Positions 1 to 8,776 of a stretch of 64,000 nt of DNA are shown piece by piece; position 1 is the stretch's first letter; each line of letters begins with the position of its first letter. The notes beneath the pieces were generated by a model. That model ran no database searches and was not told where the DNA came from. It worked only from the letters and a program-made list of their open reading frames with translations. This DNA comes from Mesorhizobium shangrilense (lineage in GTDB: Bacteria > Pseudomonadota > Alphaproteobacteria > Rhizobiales > Rhizobiaceae), in NCBI RefSeq assembly GCF_040537815.1, contig NZ_JBEWSZ010000001.1:4216001-4280000 (forward strand), given 5' to 3'. The position numbers and the translations under genes are program-made.

Positions 1-548
1 GCCTGTTCATCGGCCTGGAGGGCGACGTGGACGGCATGGTGCACCTTTCCGACCTCGACTGGACCCGTCCGGGCGAGCAGGTCATCGAAGAGTACAATCG
101 CGGCGACATGGTCAAGGCGCAGGTGCTCGACGTCGACATCGAGAAGGAGCGCATCTCGCTCGGCATCAAGCAGCTGGCCAAGGATACGGTTGGCGAGGCA
201 GCGACCTCGGGCGAACTGCGCAAGAACGCGGTCGTCACCTGTGAAGTCATCGGCGTCAAGGATGGCGGTCTGGAAGTGCGGCTGGTCGACAGCGGCATCG
301 AGACCTTCATCAAGCGCTCCGACTTGAGCCGCGACCGCGACGAGCAGCGCCCCGAGCGCTTCACCGTCGGCCAGAAGGTCGATGCCCGCGTCATCGCCTT
401 CGACAAGAAGACCCGCAAGCTGCAGGTCTCGATCAAGGCGCTGGAAATCGCCGAAGAGAAGGAAGCGGTCGCACAGTACGGCTCGACCGACTCCGGCGCT
501 TCGCTGGGCGATATCCTGGGTGCCGCGCTGAAGAAGCAGGGCAGCTAA
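1..548 (+). CDS. rpsA: 30S ribosomal protein S1, C-terminal part (cut by left edge)
   Basis: This is the last part of ribosomal protein S1, which binds mRNA on the 30S subunit and helps start translation. The reading frame is open from the window edge (first full codon at base 3), so the N-terminus lies outside. Two S1-type OB-fold repeats are visible. The first contains DGMVHLSDLDW and ends in ISLGIKQL; the second contains the GIETFIKRSDLS loop and ends in LQVSIKALE. That is the spacing of the last two repeats of a six-repeat S1, followed by a short acidic/Ala-Gly tail. A strong intrinsic terminator follows 36 bases after the stop, so rpsA is the last gene of its transcript. Identification is secure; only the length is unknown. 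Confidence 0.95.
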   Translation, partial: LFIGLEGDVDGMVHLSDLDWTRPGEQVIEEYNRGDMVKAQVLDVDIEKERISLGIKQLAKDTVGEAATSGELRKNAVVTCEVIGVKDGGLEVRLVDSGIETFIKRSDLSRDRDEQRPERFTVGQKVDARVIAFDKKTRKLQVSIKALEIAEEKEAVAQYGSTDSGASLGDILGAALKKQGS

Positions 549-584
549 GCATCCGCCGCCTGCCGCTTCGCAGCGGCTCGCAAC

Positions 585-620
585 AAAAACCCCGCCGGAG
601 CGATCCGGCGGGGTTTTTCT
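585..620 (+). terminator. Rho-independent terminator of rpsA
   Basis: A perfect 10-bp GC stem (bases 590-599 with 604-613) closes a GCGA tetraloop and is followed by five T. An A-run precedes the stem, so it could also act on transcripts from the opposite strand (the SDR gene ends at 659). Confidence 0.92.
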
Positions 621-658
621 TTGGCTTATGCCTGAAACCGAAGGCCTGTTCCGATGGC

Positions 659-1366
659 TCAGGCCCGGCCGTAGAGTGGCACCAGCGTGCCGCTCATCAT
701 CAGGTTGGCCGGCGAAGCGAGATAGGCGATGGCCTCGGCAGCGGCTTCGAGGCTGACCCATCTGGTGAAATCGGCATCGGGCATGTCGGCGCGATTGGCC
801 GGCGTATCGAGCGTCGAGGGTGCCACGGCATTGACCAGGATGCCCTTGCCCTTCAATTCCTCCGCCATGGCCACTGTCATTGCCGCGACCGCCGCCTTGC
901 TGGCCGCGTAGGCGACCATGCCGGCGCCCCGGCGCGGCTCCAGCGCCGCCCGCGCGGCGACATTAACGATACGGCCCGGCGTCTCCGACGCCAGCATCGA
1001 ACGCACAGCGGCGCGGCAACACAGGAAGGCGGTGCGCGCATTGGTGTCCATCATCTCGGCAAAGGACGCCGATTCGATCTTCTCTATAGGCGCCATGGCA
1101 AAGCCACCGGCCAGATGGATCGAGCCCCACAGGCCTGGAACCTGACTGTAGAATGCCTCGACCTTGGCCGAGTCCGAGAGATCGACATTGTGCGCCAGCT
1201 TGACGCGGTCATGCGCGGTGAAAGGAAAATGCGCGGGCGCGGCGGCATGGGCATTGGGCACATGGCAGATCGCGCCCTCGCCCAACAGCTTCCCCACCAC
1301 CGCACCGCCGAGTGCGCCCGTTCCACCGGTCACGACGATATGCCTGCCTTCAAGTGTTTCCGTCAT
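659..1366 (-). CDS. SDR family protein lacking the usual catalytic serine
   Basis: This is a 235-residue single-domain Rossmann protein of the classical short-chain dehydrogenase/reductase type. The N-terminal TGGTGALG nucleotide-binding motif and the YAASK (YxxxK) active-site motif are present, and the C-terminus has the AYLASP...SGT segment of SDRs. The start follows a CAGGAG ribosome site. The serine expected about 13 residues before the active tyrosine is absent: the stretch after VNV reads AARAALEPR and has no serine before the tyrosine. Either the enzyme uses another residue or it is not a typical oxidoreductase. It stands alone, facing the rpsA terminator, with about 236 non-coding bases upstream. 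The substrate cannot be told from sequence. Confidence 0.85.
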   Translation of the reverse strand: MTETLEGRHIVVTGGTGALGGAVVGKLLGEGAICHVPNAHAAAPAHFPFTAHDRVKLAHNVDLSDSAKVEAFYSQVPGLWGSIHLAGGFAMAPIEKIESASFAEMMDTNARTAFLCCRAAVRSMLASETPGRIVNVAARAALEPRRGAGMVAYAASKAAVAAMTVAMAEELKGKGILVNAVAPSTLDTPANRADMPDADFTRWVSLEAAAEAIAYLASPANLMMSGTLVPLYGRA

Positions 1367-1602
1367 CCTGGACCGCTCCTGTCATTTTTTTGATTATGTC
1401 GCTTGTTATGCCGCGCCGACGCAGAGCGTCGCGCCTTTCGCACGATCACTCAACTGATATCTCGACATGGCAGTTGTTGCGTCTTTGCATGCGTCAAGCG
1501 GCCGGCAATAGCGAAGCCGCCAGCCGTGATGCTTGTGCCATGCAAGAGCCAAGCCGGCGAACCTTCCGATGCGGGTTGGAAAATCCACGCCGTCCTGGAT
1601 GC

Positions 1603-3183
1603 TCAATCCACCGTGATTTCGATGACGCGCGGCACCCCGGCTGCCCGCGCACGGTTGAGCGCATCCGCCAGACCGCCTGTGTCGGCCAGCCGCTCGGCGT
1701 CAATGCCATAGGCTTCGGCCAGCTTGCAGAAATCCGGCGGCGCCGGCGACACGCCAACCGGCTCGACGCCGACATCGAGCATCGAGGTCTCGATCTCGCG
1801 GTAGCCGCGATTGTTCCAGACGACAAAGATGACCGGTGCCCGCGCATCGAGTGCCGCGCCCAGCTCCGGCAGCGTGAACTGGAAACCGCCGTCGCCGGTC
1901 AGGCAGACGACCGGCGCATCGGGGACCGCAAGGGCAGCGCCCACCGCGGCCGGCGGGCCATAGCCCAACGCGCCAAAACCGGTGGCGGCATTGAACCAGC
2001 CGCCCGGCCGGTCATGATCATAGTACAGATTGGCGGCATAGATGGGCTGCGTCGAATCGCCGACGATGATCGATCCCGGCAGCACGTCGCGGATCGTCTC
2101 GACCACGCGCACCTGTGCCTGCATGGCCGGACTGATCTCGGCGAAGGCCGCTTGCCGTGCCGCCGCCGCGCGTGACGGACCATCGGCCTCGGTCATGGCG
2201 GCGCTGCCGACTTCCGCGAGCAATGCCTCCAGCGCGTCACGGCAATCGGCCTGGATCGAAACCGTTGCCGGGCGGCGCGCGAGCTGGTCGGCGCCGATGT
2301 CTATGCGGATCAAATTAGCCGGCAAAACAAAGCCGCCATCGCCGTATCCGTCATAATCGGTCGGACCGAATTCGGTGCCGGCCGCAATGACCAGATCGGC
2401 ATCGGCCATCAGCGCCCGCACCGCCTTCAGGCTTGGGCTGGCCGGCACACAAAGCGGATGGCCGTGCATGAGACCGCGCGCATTGGCCGTCTGGACAACC
2501 GGCGCTCCGAGCCGCTCGGCCAGGCGTTTCAGCGGCCCTTCGGCTTGCTTGGCGCCACCGCCGGCAAGGATGAGTGGACGGCGGGCTGCTGCGATGAGTT
2601 TGGCTGCCTGCGCGATTGCCTGGCCATCCGGGTCCGGAGGCGCCGCATTGCTCAACAGGGCGGCGATGCCGTCGGCCGGCTTGACCATGACGTCGGTCGG
2701 GATCTCGATGTGCACGGGGCCGGGGCGCGAGGAGGAGAACAGCGCGAAGGCCCGCGCCAGGGCACCGGGCAATTCGCCAGCCTCGGTCACGCGGTACGAC
2801 GACAGCGCCACCTTCTCCATCATGCCGCGCTGGTCGGGCAGTTCGTGCAGATGACCAAGGCCCCTGCCCAGCGTCGGCATGGCGTTGACGCCGGAGATCA
2901 CCAGCATCGGCACCGAATCGGCGCGCGCCTGACCCATGGCCGTGATGGTGTTGGTCAGCCCGGGTCCGGTGATGACGAAGGCGACGCCCGGCCGGCCGCT
3001 GGCGCGGGCATAGCCGTCGGCCATGAAGCCGGCGCCCTGTTCGTGGCGTGGCGTGACGTGGCGGATCCTCGAGCGCGCCAGCCCGCGATAGAGTTCGACC
3101 GTATGGACGCCTGGAATACCGAAGACGGTATCGACGCCATGGGCTTCCAGGAGGGAGATAAGCGCTTCGCCGATTGTCGTCAT
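1603..3183 (-). CDS. ThDP-dependent 2-oxoacid decarboxylase, AruI-like (putative 5-guanidino-2-oxopentanoate decarboxylase)
   Basis: This 526-residue enzyme belongs to the acetolactate synthase/benzoylformate decarboxylase family. The pyrimidine-binding domain holds the cofactor-activating glutamate (RHEQGA, near residue 50) and a FVITGPGLTNT motif. The C-terminal PP domain carries the GDGGFQF...NNRGY ThDP/Mg signature. The chosen ATG at 3183 overlaps the stop of the upstream guanidino hydrolase gene by four bases (ATGA), so the two are translationally coupled. An 18-residue in-frame extension upstream lacks any ribosome site. The pairing with a DDAH-type hydrolase and a polar amino acid importer suggests decarboxylation of a 2-oxo acid from arginine or a related guanidino compound, as AruI does in the Pseudomonas transaminase pathway. 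The exact substrate is inference. Confidence 0.8.
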   Translation of the reverse strand: MTTIGEALISLLEAHGVDTVFGIPGVHTVELYRGLARSRIRHVTPRHEQGAGFMADGYARASGRPGVAFVITGPGLTNTITAMGQARADSVPMLVISGVNAMPTLGRGLGHLHELPDQRGMMEKVALSSYRVTEAGELPGALARAFALFSSSRPGPVHIEIPTDVMVKPADGIAALLSNAAPPDPDGQAIAQAAKLIAAARRPLILAGGGAKQAEGPLKRLAERLGAPVVQTANARGLMHGHPLCVPASPSLKAVRALMADADLVIAAGTEFGPTDYDGYGDGGFVLPANLIRIDIGADQLARRPATVSIQADCRDALEALLAEVGSAAMTEADGPSRAAAARQAAFAEISPAMQAQVRVVETIRDVLPGSIIVGDSTQPIYAANLYYDHDRPGGWFNAATGFGALGYGPPAAVGAALAVPDAPVVCLTGDGGFQFTLPELGAALDARAPVIFVVWNNRGYREIETSMLDVGVEPVGVSPAPPDFCKLAEAYGIDAERLADTGGLADALNRARAAGVPRVIEITVD

Positions 3184-4055
3184 TGTCTGAGCACCGGGCG
3201 TGTGAGGCAGGTGGGGCCGCCTTCGCAGGCGATGCAAAGGGCGTCGGCCTCGAAGGTGGAAACGGTGCAGCCGGCAGCCCGCATGGCTGCCGCCGTCTTC
3301 GGGAAACCGGCAACGGCGATCACGTCGAGCGGCGCGGTCGGCAAAACGTTGAGACTAAGGCCGCTGGAGGCATGGAACTCGTCGGCGTCGCCTTCGACCA
3401 GCTTGATGCCACGCGCCTTCAGCATCTGGTAGAAGGCCGCCGGCAGCAGGGGCGCATAGACCAGCGCCAGATCGTCGGCGAGCGGGCTGATCACGGACAT
3501 CAGGTGCAGGCAGGCCTCCTCGCCATGCCAGAGCGGCAGGTCGAAACCAAGGACCTGGATTCCCTTGGGCGAGAGCAGGTTCGAGAGTTGCTGAATGCCG
3601 TCCTGGTTGGTGCGCACGCCACGGCCGACGGCCAGCGTGTTCGCGTCCACCCAGACGCAATCGCCGCCCTCGACCTGGCCGGGCGCTTCGACGCGGCCAA
3701 GGATGGGCACGCCCATGCTGATATAGGCGGCCTCGTGCAGGCCTGGCTCGTCCCGGCGCAGCGCCTTGCCCATGGAAAGAATGATGGCGCCGTGATCGGT
3801 CATCAGCGACGGGTCGTGGGTGAAGACGGAATCGGCAAGCCCGTCATCGGCGTCCGTCAGCCATTCGATCTCGGCGCCGGACCTCGCCACCAATTTCGTC
3901 AGTTGCTCATGCTGGGCGGCGGCCTTTTGCGGGTCGAATCCCCTGCCATAGTGCCACTCGGCTGCATTGGCGCGACGCATGGCGCTGGCGGCGGAACGCA
4001 TCAGCACGCGCTTCAGCGGCCCAGCCATGGACTGCGACCCGTATGTTTTGTCCAC
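3180..4055 (-). CDS. DDAH/arginine deiminase-superfamily guanidino hydrolase
   Basis: The protein of about 291 residues has the guanidino-group-modifying fold. An FTHDPSLMTDHGAI segment and EGGDCVW match the conserved acidic substrate-binding regions. A conserved His lies in CLHLMS, and the catalytic Cys is in GGPTCLTRP close to the C-terminus, as in dimethylargininase and arginine deiminase. Such enzymes turn a guanidino group into a ureido group with release of an amine or ammonia, or transfer the amidino group. I chose the GTG at 4055 because it follows a GGGAG site by a few bases; the frame stays open further upstream without family-like sequence. Its stop overlaps the start of the ThDP decarboxylase gene. 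The substrate (arginine, methylarginine, guanidino acid) is not determined. Confidence 0.82.
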   Translation of the reverse strand: MDKTYGSQSMAGPLKRVLMRSAASAMRRANAAEWHYGRGFDPQKAAAQHEQLTKLVARSGAEIEWLTDADDGLADSVFTHDPSLMTDHGAIILSMGKALRRDEPGLHEAAYISMGVPILGRVEAPGQVEGGDCVWVDANTLAVGRGVRTNQDGIQQLSNLLSPKGIQVLGFDLPLWHGEEACLHLMSVISPLADDLALVYAPLLPAAFYQMLKARGIKLVEGDADEFHASSGLSLNVLPTAPLDVIAVAGFPKTAAAMRAAGCTVSTFEADALCIACEGGPTCLTRPVLRQ

Positions 4056-4245
4056 TAAGTTCTCCCTGATCCATCCCGCCCGCCAATAACCACTACAGCA
4101 AGCCGTGATCAATGGTCCAAAAACCATGGTTGACGGAGGCAAGCAGAACGGTCCATCCTGAGAATGGGAACTCTGTACAGTGACGGGTAATGGGTAAAAC
4201 ATTCCAGCAACGACGAATCCGGTCGCTTCGCGGAGCGCCGAGAAG

Positions 4246-5061
4246 ATGATGGCGCAAGGCGCGGCACCCGTCCTGAAGCACATGGCGCAAGATGGCGCCG
4301 CTGAAGCCATCCATGTCGAGAACCTACACAAGAAATTCGGCGAACTGCATGTGCTGAAGGGCGTTTCGCTGTCGGCGCGCGACGGCGAGGTCATCGCCAT
4401 CATCGGCGGCAGCGGTTCCGGCAAGTCGACGCTGCTGCGCTGCATCAACTGCCTGGAGAATCCGACCAGCGGCATCATCCGCGTCAATGGCGAAGAGATC
4501 AAACTGAAGGCCGACAGCCACGGCCATACGATTCCCGCCGACCGCAAGCAGATCGAACGCATCCGCTCCAAGCTCGGCATGGTGTTCCAGAACTTCAACC
4601 TATGGAGCCACATGACGCTGATCGAGAACGTCATCGAGGTTCCCGTGCATGTGCTCGGCGTCAAGCGCGACGTGGCCATCACCGAGGCCGAGAAGCTGCT
4701 GGCGCGCGTTGGACTTGCCGAAAAGCGCGACGTCTATCCGGCCTATCTGTCGGGCGGCCAGCAGCAGCGCGCCGCGATCGCGCGGGCGCTCGCCATCAAT
4801 CCGCGCGTCATGTTGTTCGACGAACCGACCTCGGCGCTTGACCCTGAACTGGTCGGCGAGGTGCTGAAGGTGATCGGCGACCTGGCGCGCGAAGGCCGCA
4901 CCATGGTGCTGGTCACCCACGAGATGAAATTCGCCCGCGAGGTCGCGACCCATGTCATCTACCTCTACAACGGGCTGGTCGAGGAAGAAGGACCGCCGGA
5001 ACAGATATTCGGCGCACCGAAATCCGAAAGGCTCAAGCAATTCATCCGCAACATCGGCTAG
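4246..5061 (+). CDS. Polar amino acid/opine ABC transporter, ATP-binding protein (HisP/OccP-like)
   Basis: This is the cytoplasmic ATPase of a His/Lys/Arg/opine-type importer. The Walker A motif is GGSGSGKST, the Q-loop MVFQNFNLW, the ABC signature LSGGQQQR, Walker B VMLFDEPTSALD and the H-loop LVTHEM. Length (271 residues) fits the family, with about 20 extra N-terminal residues if the ATG at 4246 is used; ATG 4282 is an alternative start. The gene is divergent from the guanidino hydrolase (190-base gap) and leads an operon with the binding protein and two permeases. The long KLKADSHGHTIPAD insertion between the Walker A and Q regions resembles histidine, octopine and nopaline ATPases, consistent with import of arginine or an arginine derivative. 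Confidence 0.92.
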   Translation: MMAQGAAPVLKHMAQDGAAEAIHVENLHKKFGELHVLKGVSLSARDGEVIAIIGGSGSGKSTLLRCINCLENPTSGIIRVNGEEIKLKADSHGHTIPADRKQIERIRSKLGMVFQNFNLWSHMTLIENVIEVPVHVLGVKRDVAITEAEKLLARVGLAEKRDVYPAYLSGGQQQRAAIARALAINPRVMLFDEPTSALDPELVGEVLKVIGDLAREGRTMVLVTHEMKFAREVATHVIYLYNGLVEEEGPPEQIFGAPKSERLKQFIRNIG

Positions 5062-5123
5062 GGGACAGCCGAGGGCGGACGAAAACCGGGAACACCAACC
5101 ATAACAAACTGGGAGTTGTGAAT

Positions 5124-5918
5124 ATGAAGACTGTTCTGAAGATTTTTGCCGCGGGCCTGTTGCTGGGCGTCGCCACGATGGGTGTGGCCAAGGCAGACCC
5201 GGTCAAGATCGGCGTCGCCGCGGAGCCCTATCCGCCCTTCACCTCGCCGGACGCCTCCGGCAAATGGGTCGGCTGGGAGATCGACTTCATCAATGCCGTC
5301 TGCGCGGAGGAGAAGCTTGACTGCGTCATCACGCCGGTCGCCTGGGACGGCATCATCCCGGCACTGACGACCAAGAAGATCGACGTTATCGCTAGCTCCA
5401 TGTCGATCACCGACGAGCGCAAGAAGACGATCGACTTCTCAGACAAATATTATAACACCCCAACCGCCATCATCGGGCCCAAGGACAAGAAGTTCGGCGC
5501 CACGCCCGACGACCTCAAGGGCAAGGTGGTCGGTGTGCAGGTGTCGACGGTGCATGCTGTCTATGCCAAGAAACATTTCACCGATGCGGCCGAGATCAAG
5601 GAATACCAGACCCAGGATGAAGCCAACAACGATCTTGCCGCCGGCCGCCTCGACGCGGTGCAGGCCGATTCGATCGCGCTCGGCGAATTCCTCAAGTCGG
5701 ACCAGGGCAAGGCCTGTTGCGATCTGAAGGGCATGGTGGCTCCGGACGATGAGGTGCTCGGACCGGGCGTCGGCGCCGGCGTGCGCAAGGAAGACACCGA
5801 TCTGAAGGGAAAGATCAACGCCGGCATCAAGGCCATCCGCGCCAACGGCAAGTACGATGAGATCTCGAAGAAGTACTTCGATTTCGACATCTATGGCGGC
5901 TCGACACAGTCGAACTGA
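5124..5918 (+). CDS. Periplasmic polar amino acid-binding protein of ABC transporter
   Basis: This is a family 3 extracellular solute-binding protein (ArgT/HisJ/OccT type). A typical signal peptide (MKTVLKIFAAGLLLG...AKA) is followed by the mature start DPVKIGVAAEPYPPF. The WEIDFINAVC and AWDGIIPALTTKKIDVI segments are the family signature. The ATG at 5124 is preferred because a GGGAG site lies 8 bases before it; the GTG at 5118 is too close. Two cysteines (DLKGM preceded by ACC) near residue 200 are unusual but the rest is canonical. It sits between the ATPase and permease genes. It should deliver a basic or guanidino amino acid to the membrane complex; the exact ligand is not visible. Confidence 0.93.
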   Translation: MKTVLKIFAAGLLLGVATMGVAKADPVKIGVAAEPYPPFTSPDASGKWVGWEIDFINAVCAEEKLDCVITPVAWDGIIPALTTKKIDVIASSMSITDERKKTIDFSDKYYNTPTAIIGPKDKKFGATPDDLKGKVVGVQVSTVHAVYAKKHFTDAAEIKEYQTQDEANNDLAAGRLDAVQADSIALGEFLKSDQGKACCDLKGMVAPDDEVLGPGVGAGVRKEDTDLKGKINAGIKAIRANGKYDEISKKYFDFDIYGGSTQSN

Positions 5919-6045
5919 TCAGCAAGCACGAGCTTGTGACCGCGCGGTGCGTTGCGCACCGTGCGGTTTCGCCTGAACCTGTTCCACGCACGTTTTCCGC
6001 TGACCAGAATGGCCAGCGGCCGACGCCAGCATTTCGGGGGCGACG

Positions 6046-6795
6046 CTGATCGACGCATTCCTCTCGGCCTCCGCGGCCGGCATCATCGAACTTCTCTCGC
6101 CCACGCCGCCAGGCTGGGGCGGAACGCTTTTGCTTGGGTTGCTCCACTCGATCGAAATCGCGGTCGGCGCCACTTGCGTGGGGCTTTTGATCGGCACTGG
6201 CGGCGCCTACGGCAAGCTCTATGGCGGGCCGGTGGTGCGCGATCTGCTGGCTGTCTACACCACGATCGTGCGGGCGGTGCCCGAACTGGTGCTGATCCTG
6301 CTGCTCTATTATGCCGGAACCGACCTGATCAATCAGGTGCTGACGGCGATGGGCTACCAGCGCATCGATATCAGCGGGCTGGCGGCCGGTATCGCCGTGC
6401 TCGGCTTCGTCCAGGGCGCCTACTCGACCGAGGTCATACGCGGCGCCATCCTTGCCATTCCGCAAGGACAGATCGAGGCCGCGCGCGCCTTTGGCATGCC
6501 GCCCAGCCTTCTGCTGCGACGAATCACCTTGCCGGCGATGCTGCCCTTCGCCATTCCCGGCCTTGCCAATCTGTGGCTGATCGCCACCAAGGACACCGCC
6601 CTGCTCGCGGTTGTCGGCTTCTACGAACTGGCATTGGCAACGCGGCAGGCGGCGGGCGTAACCAAGGCCTATTTCACCTTCTACATGGCGGCGGGGGCGC
6701 TCTATCTCGCACTGTCACTGATCTCCAACTTCCTTATCGGCCGTGTCGAGGCCCGGTCCCGGCGCGGCATGCCTTCGGTCAAGGAGGCGCGCTGA
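6046..6795 (+). CDS. Polar amino acid ABC transporter permease (HisQ-like); start codon unusual
   Basis: This is an inner-membrane permease of the HisQ/OccQ type. It carries the cytoplasmic EAA loop (GQIEAARAFGMPP...LLRRITLPAML) and about five hydrophobic segments, including AVPELVLILLLYYAG. No ATG, GTG or TTG precedes the region that aligns with the family N-terminus (PGWGGTLLLGLLHSIEIA). The first conventional start is TTG at 6130, which would delete the conserved GWG..L segment before helix 1. A CTG at 6046, five bases after a GGGGG run, gives a full-length protein, and I use it here; a sequencing error upstream is another possibility. The stop overlaps the next start by one base (TGATG). 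Confidence 0.82.
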   Translation: MIDAFLSASAAGIIELLSPTPPGWGGTLLLGLLHSIEIAVGATCVGLLIGTGGAYGKLYGGPVVRDLLAVYTTIVRAVPELVLILLLYYAGTDLINQVLTAMGYQRIDISGLAAGIAVLGFVQGAYSTEVIRGAILAIPQGQIEAARAFGMPPSLLLRRITLPAMLPFAIPGLANLWLIATKDTALLAVVGFYELALATRQAAGVTKAYFTFYMAAGALYLALSLISNFLIGRVEARSRRGMPSVKEAR

Positions 6796-7604
6796 TGGCC
6801 GGCGAAGCGACCATCATCAACGTCGCCGCGCGCACGTCGCTGTGGCTGCAGCCGCATCGCATCGTGCTGATCCTGATCGCGACGGGGCTTGTCCTCTCAG
6901 CGGTTTTCTTCATGCGCTGGGACTGGCTGCCGCAATATTACGAGATGGGCCTGATGGGCCTGTGGCGCTCGCTGTGGATCCTGGCCGTCACCTGCATCCT
7001 GGGCTTCCTGTTCGCGGTGCCGCTCGGCCTGGCGCAGGCTGCCGGCTCCATCTGGGTCGCCGCACCCGCCAAGGCCTTCTGCACGGTCATCCGGGGAACC
7101 CCGCTGCTGATCCAGCTTTGGCTGCTCTACTACGGCCTCGGCTCACTGTTTCCGCAGTACCCGTGGATCCGCGAGTCCTGGATGTGGCCGTATCTGCGGC
7201 AGGCATGGCCCTACGGCGTCCTGGCGCTGACCTTGTCCTTCGCCGGCTATGAAGGCGAAGTGATGCGCGGCGCCTTTGCCGGCGTGCCCAGGGGACAGCT
7301 GGAAGCCGCCCGCGCCTTCGGCATGAGCCGCTGGAAGATATTCCGCCGCATCTGGCTGCCGCAGGCCATTTACCGGGCCTTGCCGACATTGACCGGCGAA
7401 ACCGTGCTGCAGTTGAAATCGACGCCGCTGGTGGCGACGATCAGCGTCATCGACATCTTCGCGGTCTCGTCGAAAGTAAGGCAGGACACCTACCTCACCT
7501 ACGAACCCCTGCTGCTGCTGGCTCTCATCTACATGACGGTCACCGGCATCCTGGTCTTCGCCTTCAGCAGGATCGAGGCACGGATACCCAACAAGGTCGG
7601 CTAG
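6795..7604 (+). CDS. Polar amino acid ABC transporter permease (HisM-like)
   Basis: This is the second permease (269 residues) of the importer. It has the EAA loop (GQLEAARAFGMSRWKIFRRIWLPQA) and the STPLVATISVIDIF segment typical of HisM/OccM proteins, with about five transmembrane helices. It begins on the last base of the preceding stop, showing translational coupling, and ends 57 bases before an intrinsic terminator. With the ATPase, binding protein and HisQ-like subunit it completes a standard polar amino acid importer. Confidence 0.92.
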   Translation: MAGEATIINVAARTSLWLQPHRIVLILIATGLVLSAVFFMRWDWLPQYYEMGLMGLWRSLWILAVTCILGFLFAVPLGLAQAAGSIWVAAPAKAFCTVIRGTPLLIQLWLLYYGLGSLFPQYPWIRESWMWPYLRQAWPYGVLALTLSFAGYEGEVMRGAFAGVPRGQLEAARAFGMSRWKIFRRIWLPQAIYRALPTLTGETVLQLKSTPLVATISVIDIFAVSSKVRQDTYLTYEPLLLLALIYMTVTGILVFAFSRIEARIPNKVG

Positions 7605-7660
7605 GCAGCCATACGGACCTATGCGGCGGCCTGCGGATATGCAGGTCTGCCGTGGACGGA

Positions 7661-7684
7661 CGGCGACTGCTCGCCGCTTTTTTT
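7661..7684 (+). terminator. Terminator after the ABC importer operon
   Basis: A short CGGCGA/TCGCCG hairpin (loop CTGC) is followed by C and a run of seven T at 7678-7684. It ends the ABC operon and separates it from the following dehydrogenase. Confidence 0.75.
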
Positions 7685-7771
7685 CTAGTGGCGGACGATT
7701 TTCGACAGCAATGCAGGCTCATGTCCTGATACCAAGGATCCGAAGCTCAAACTCGCGATTTCAGGACGGCC

Positions 7772-8776
7772 ATGATGCAACTCAGTCTCGACCAGGCAAC
7801 TGGATTGTGCCGGATGGCGGCGCTTGGCGCCGGCGCCAATGAAGAGGCCGCGCAATCGCTGGCGGCGTCCATCGTCGCGGCCGAGGCGGAAGGCCTTGCC
7901 ACGGTCGGCCTGTCGCATTTCATCGATTACCTCGAAGCACTGGAGGCCGGCCGCATCGACGGCAATGCCGATCCGATGATCACAAGGCCGGCACTCGCCG
8001 TCTATCTTTCCGACGCGCGCGGCGGCCTGGCGCATACAGGCTTCGACCGCACCATCGACGATCTTGCCAAGGCGGCAAAGCTGTTCGGCGTCGCCATCTT
8101 TTCCCAGAAGAACGCCTATACATGCGGCGCACTCGGCTATTTCACCGGGCGCCTGGCCGCGCAGGGGCTGGTGTCGTTTGCAGCCACCAACGGGCCGGCC
8201 GTGCTTGCCGGCTCCGGTTCGGTCAAGCCGGTCTATTGCACCAACCCGATGTCCTTTGCCGCCCCCGCCGCCGATGGCGCACCGCTGGTCATCGACCAGT
8301 CGTCGAGCGCCACCGCCTTCGTCAACATCCGCAAGGCGGCAGAGGACGGCAAGACGATCCCCGAAGGCTGGGCGCTCGACGCCAGCGGCAATCCGACCAC
8401 CGATCCGGCCGCGGCCATGAAGGGCGCGATGCTTGCCTTTGGCGGCCAGCGTGGCGCCAACATCGCCTTGATGGTCGAGGTGCTGGCGGCCGGACTGTCG
8501 GGCGCCAACTGGTCGCTCGACGCGCCGTGGTTCACCGGCGGTCCGGACAGCCCGGGAACCGGCCTGTTCGTGCTTGCCATCGAGCCCAAGCTGCTCGATC
8601 CGGATTTCGAGCAGCGGATGAAGGACCAACTCAACCGGCTGAAGCGACGTTACGGCGTGCATGTCCCAGGCCGCTCGCGCGCAGAGGCAGCGGAGAAGGC
8701 GGCGGCACGGGGAATCACGGCTTCCAAGGCGGTGGTGCAGCGCATTTCCGAATTCGCCGCCCGCTATTCTTCTTGA
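7772..8776 (+). CDS. Ldh family NAD(P)-dependent oxidoreductase (malate/L-lactate/DpkA type)
   Basis: This 334-residue protein is of the Ldh_2 family, whose members reduce 2-oxo acids or the cyclic imines Δ1-piperideine-2-carboxylate and Δ1-pyrroline-2-carboxylate (DpkA), or oxidise ureidoglycolate. The conserved catalytic-region His is in GLSHF (near residue 48). The fold's NPMSFAAPA and the GxxGANIALMVEVLAAGLSG segments are present. An AGGACGG site lies just before ATG 7772. It follows the ABC importer operon and may be part of the same catabolic locus, where an imine or oxo acid from a basic amino acid would be a logical substrate; that link is inference from position only. Confidence 0.85.
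   Translation: MMQLSLDQATGLCRMAALGAGANEEAAQSLAASIVAAEAEGLATVGLSHFIDYLEALEAGRIDGNADPMITRPALAVYLSDARGGLAHTGFDRTIDDLAKAAKLFGVAIFSQKNAYTCGALGYFTGRLAAQGLVSFAATNGPAVLAGSGSVKPVYCTNPMSFAAPAADGAPLVIDQSSSATAFVNIRKAAEDGKTIPEGWALDASGNPTTDPAAAMKGAMLAFGGQRGANIALMVEVLAAGLSGANWSLDAPWFTGGPDSPGTGLFVLAIEPKLLDPDFEQRMKDQLNRLKRRYGVHVPGRSRAEAAEKAAARGITASKAVVQRISEFAARYSS

Noticed and set aside
3181..4682. Longer form of the guanidino hydrolase starting at 4682
   Set aside because: The extra 209 residues are antisense to the ABC ATPase gene; GTG 4055 with GGGAG is the sensible start.
5952..6794. Frame that continues upstream of the HisM-like permease
   Set aside because: This part overlaps the HisQ-like gene in another frame; the true HisM-like start is ATG 6795.
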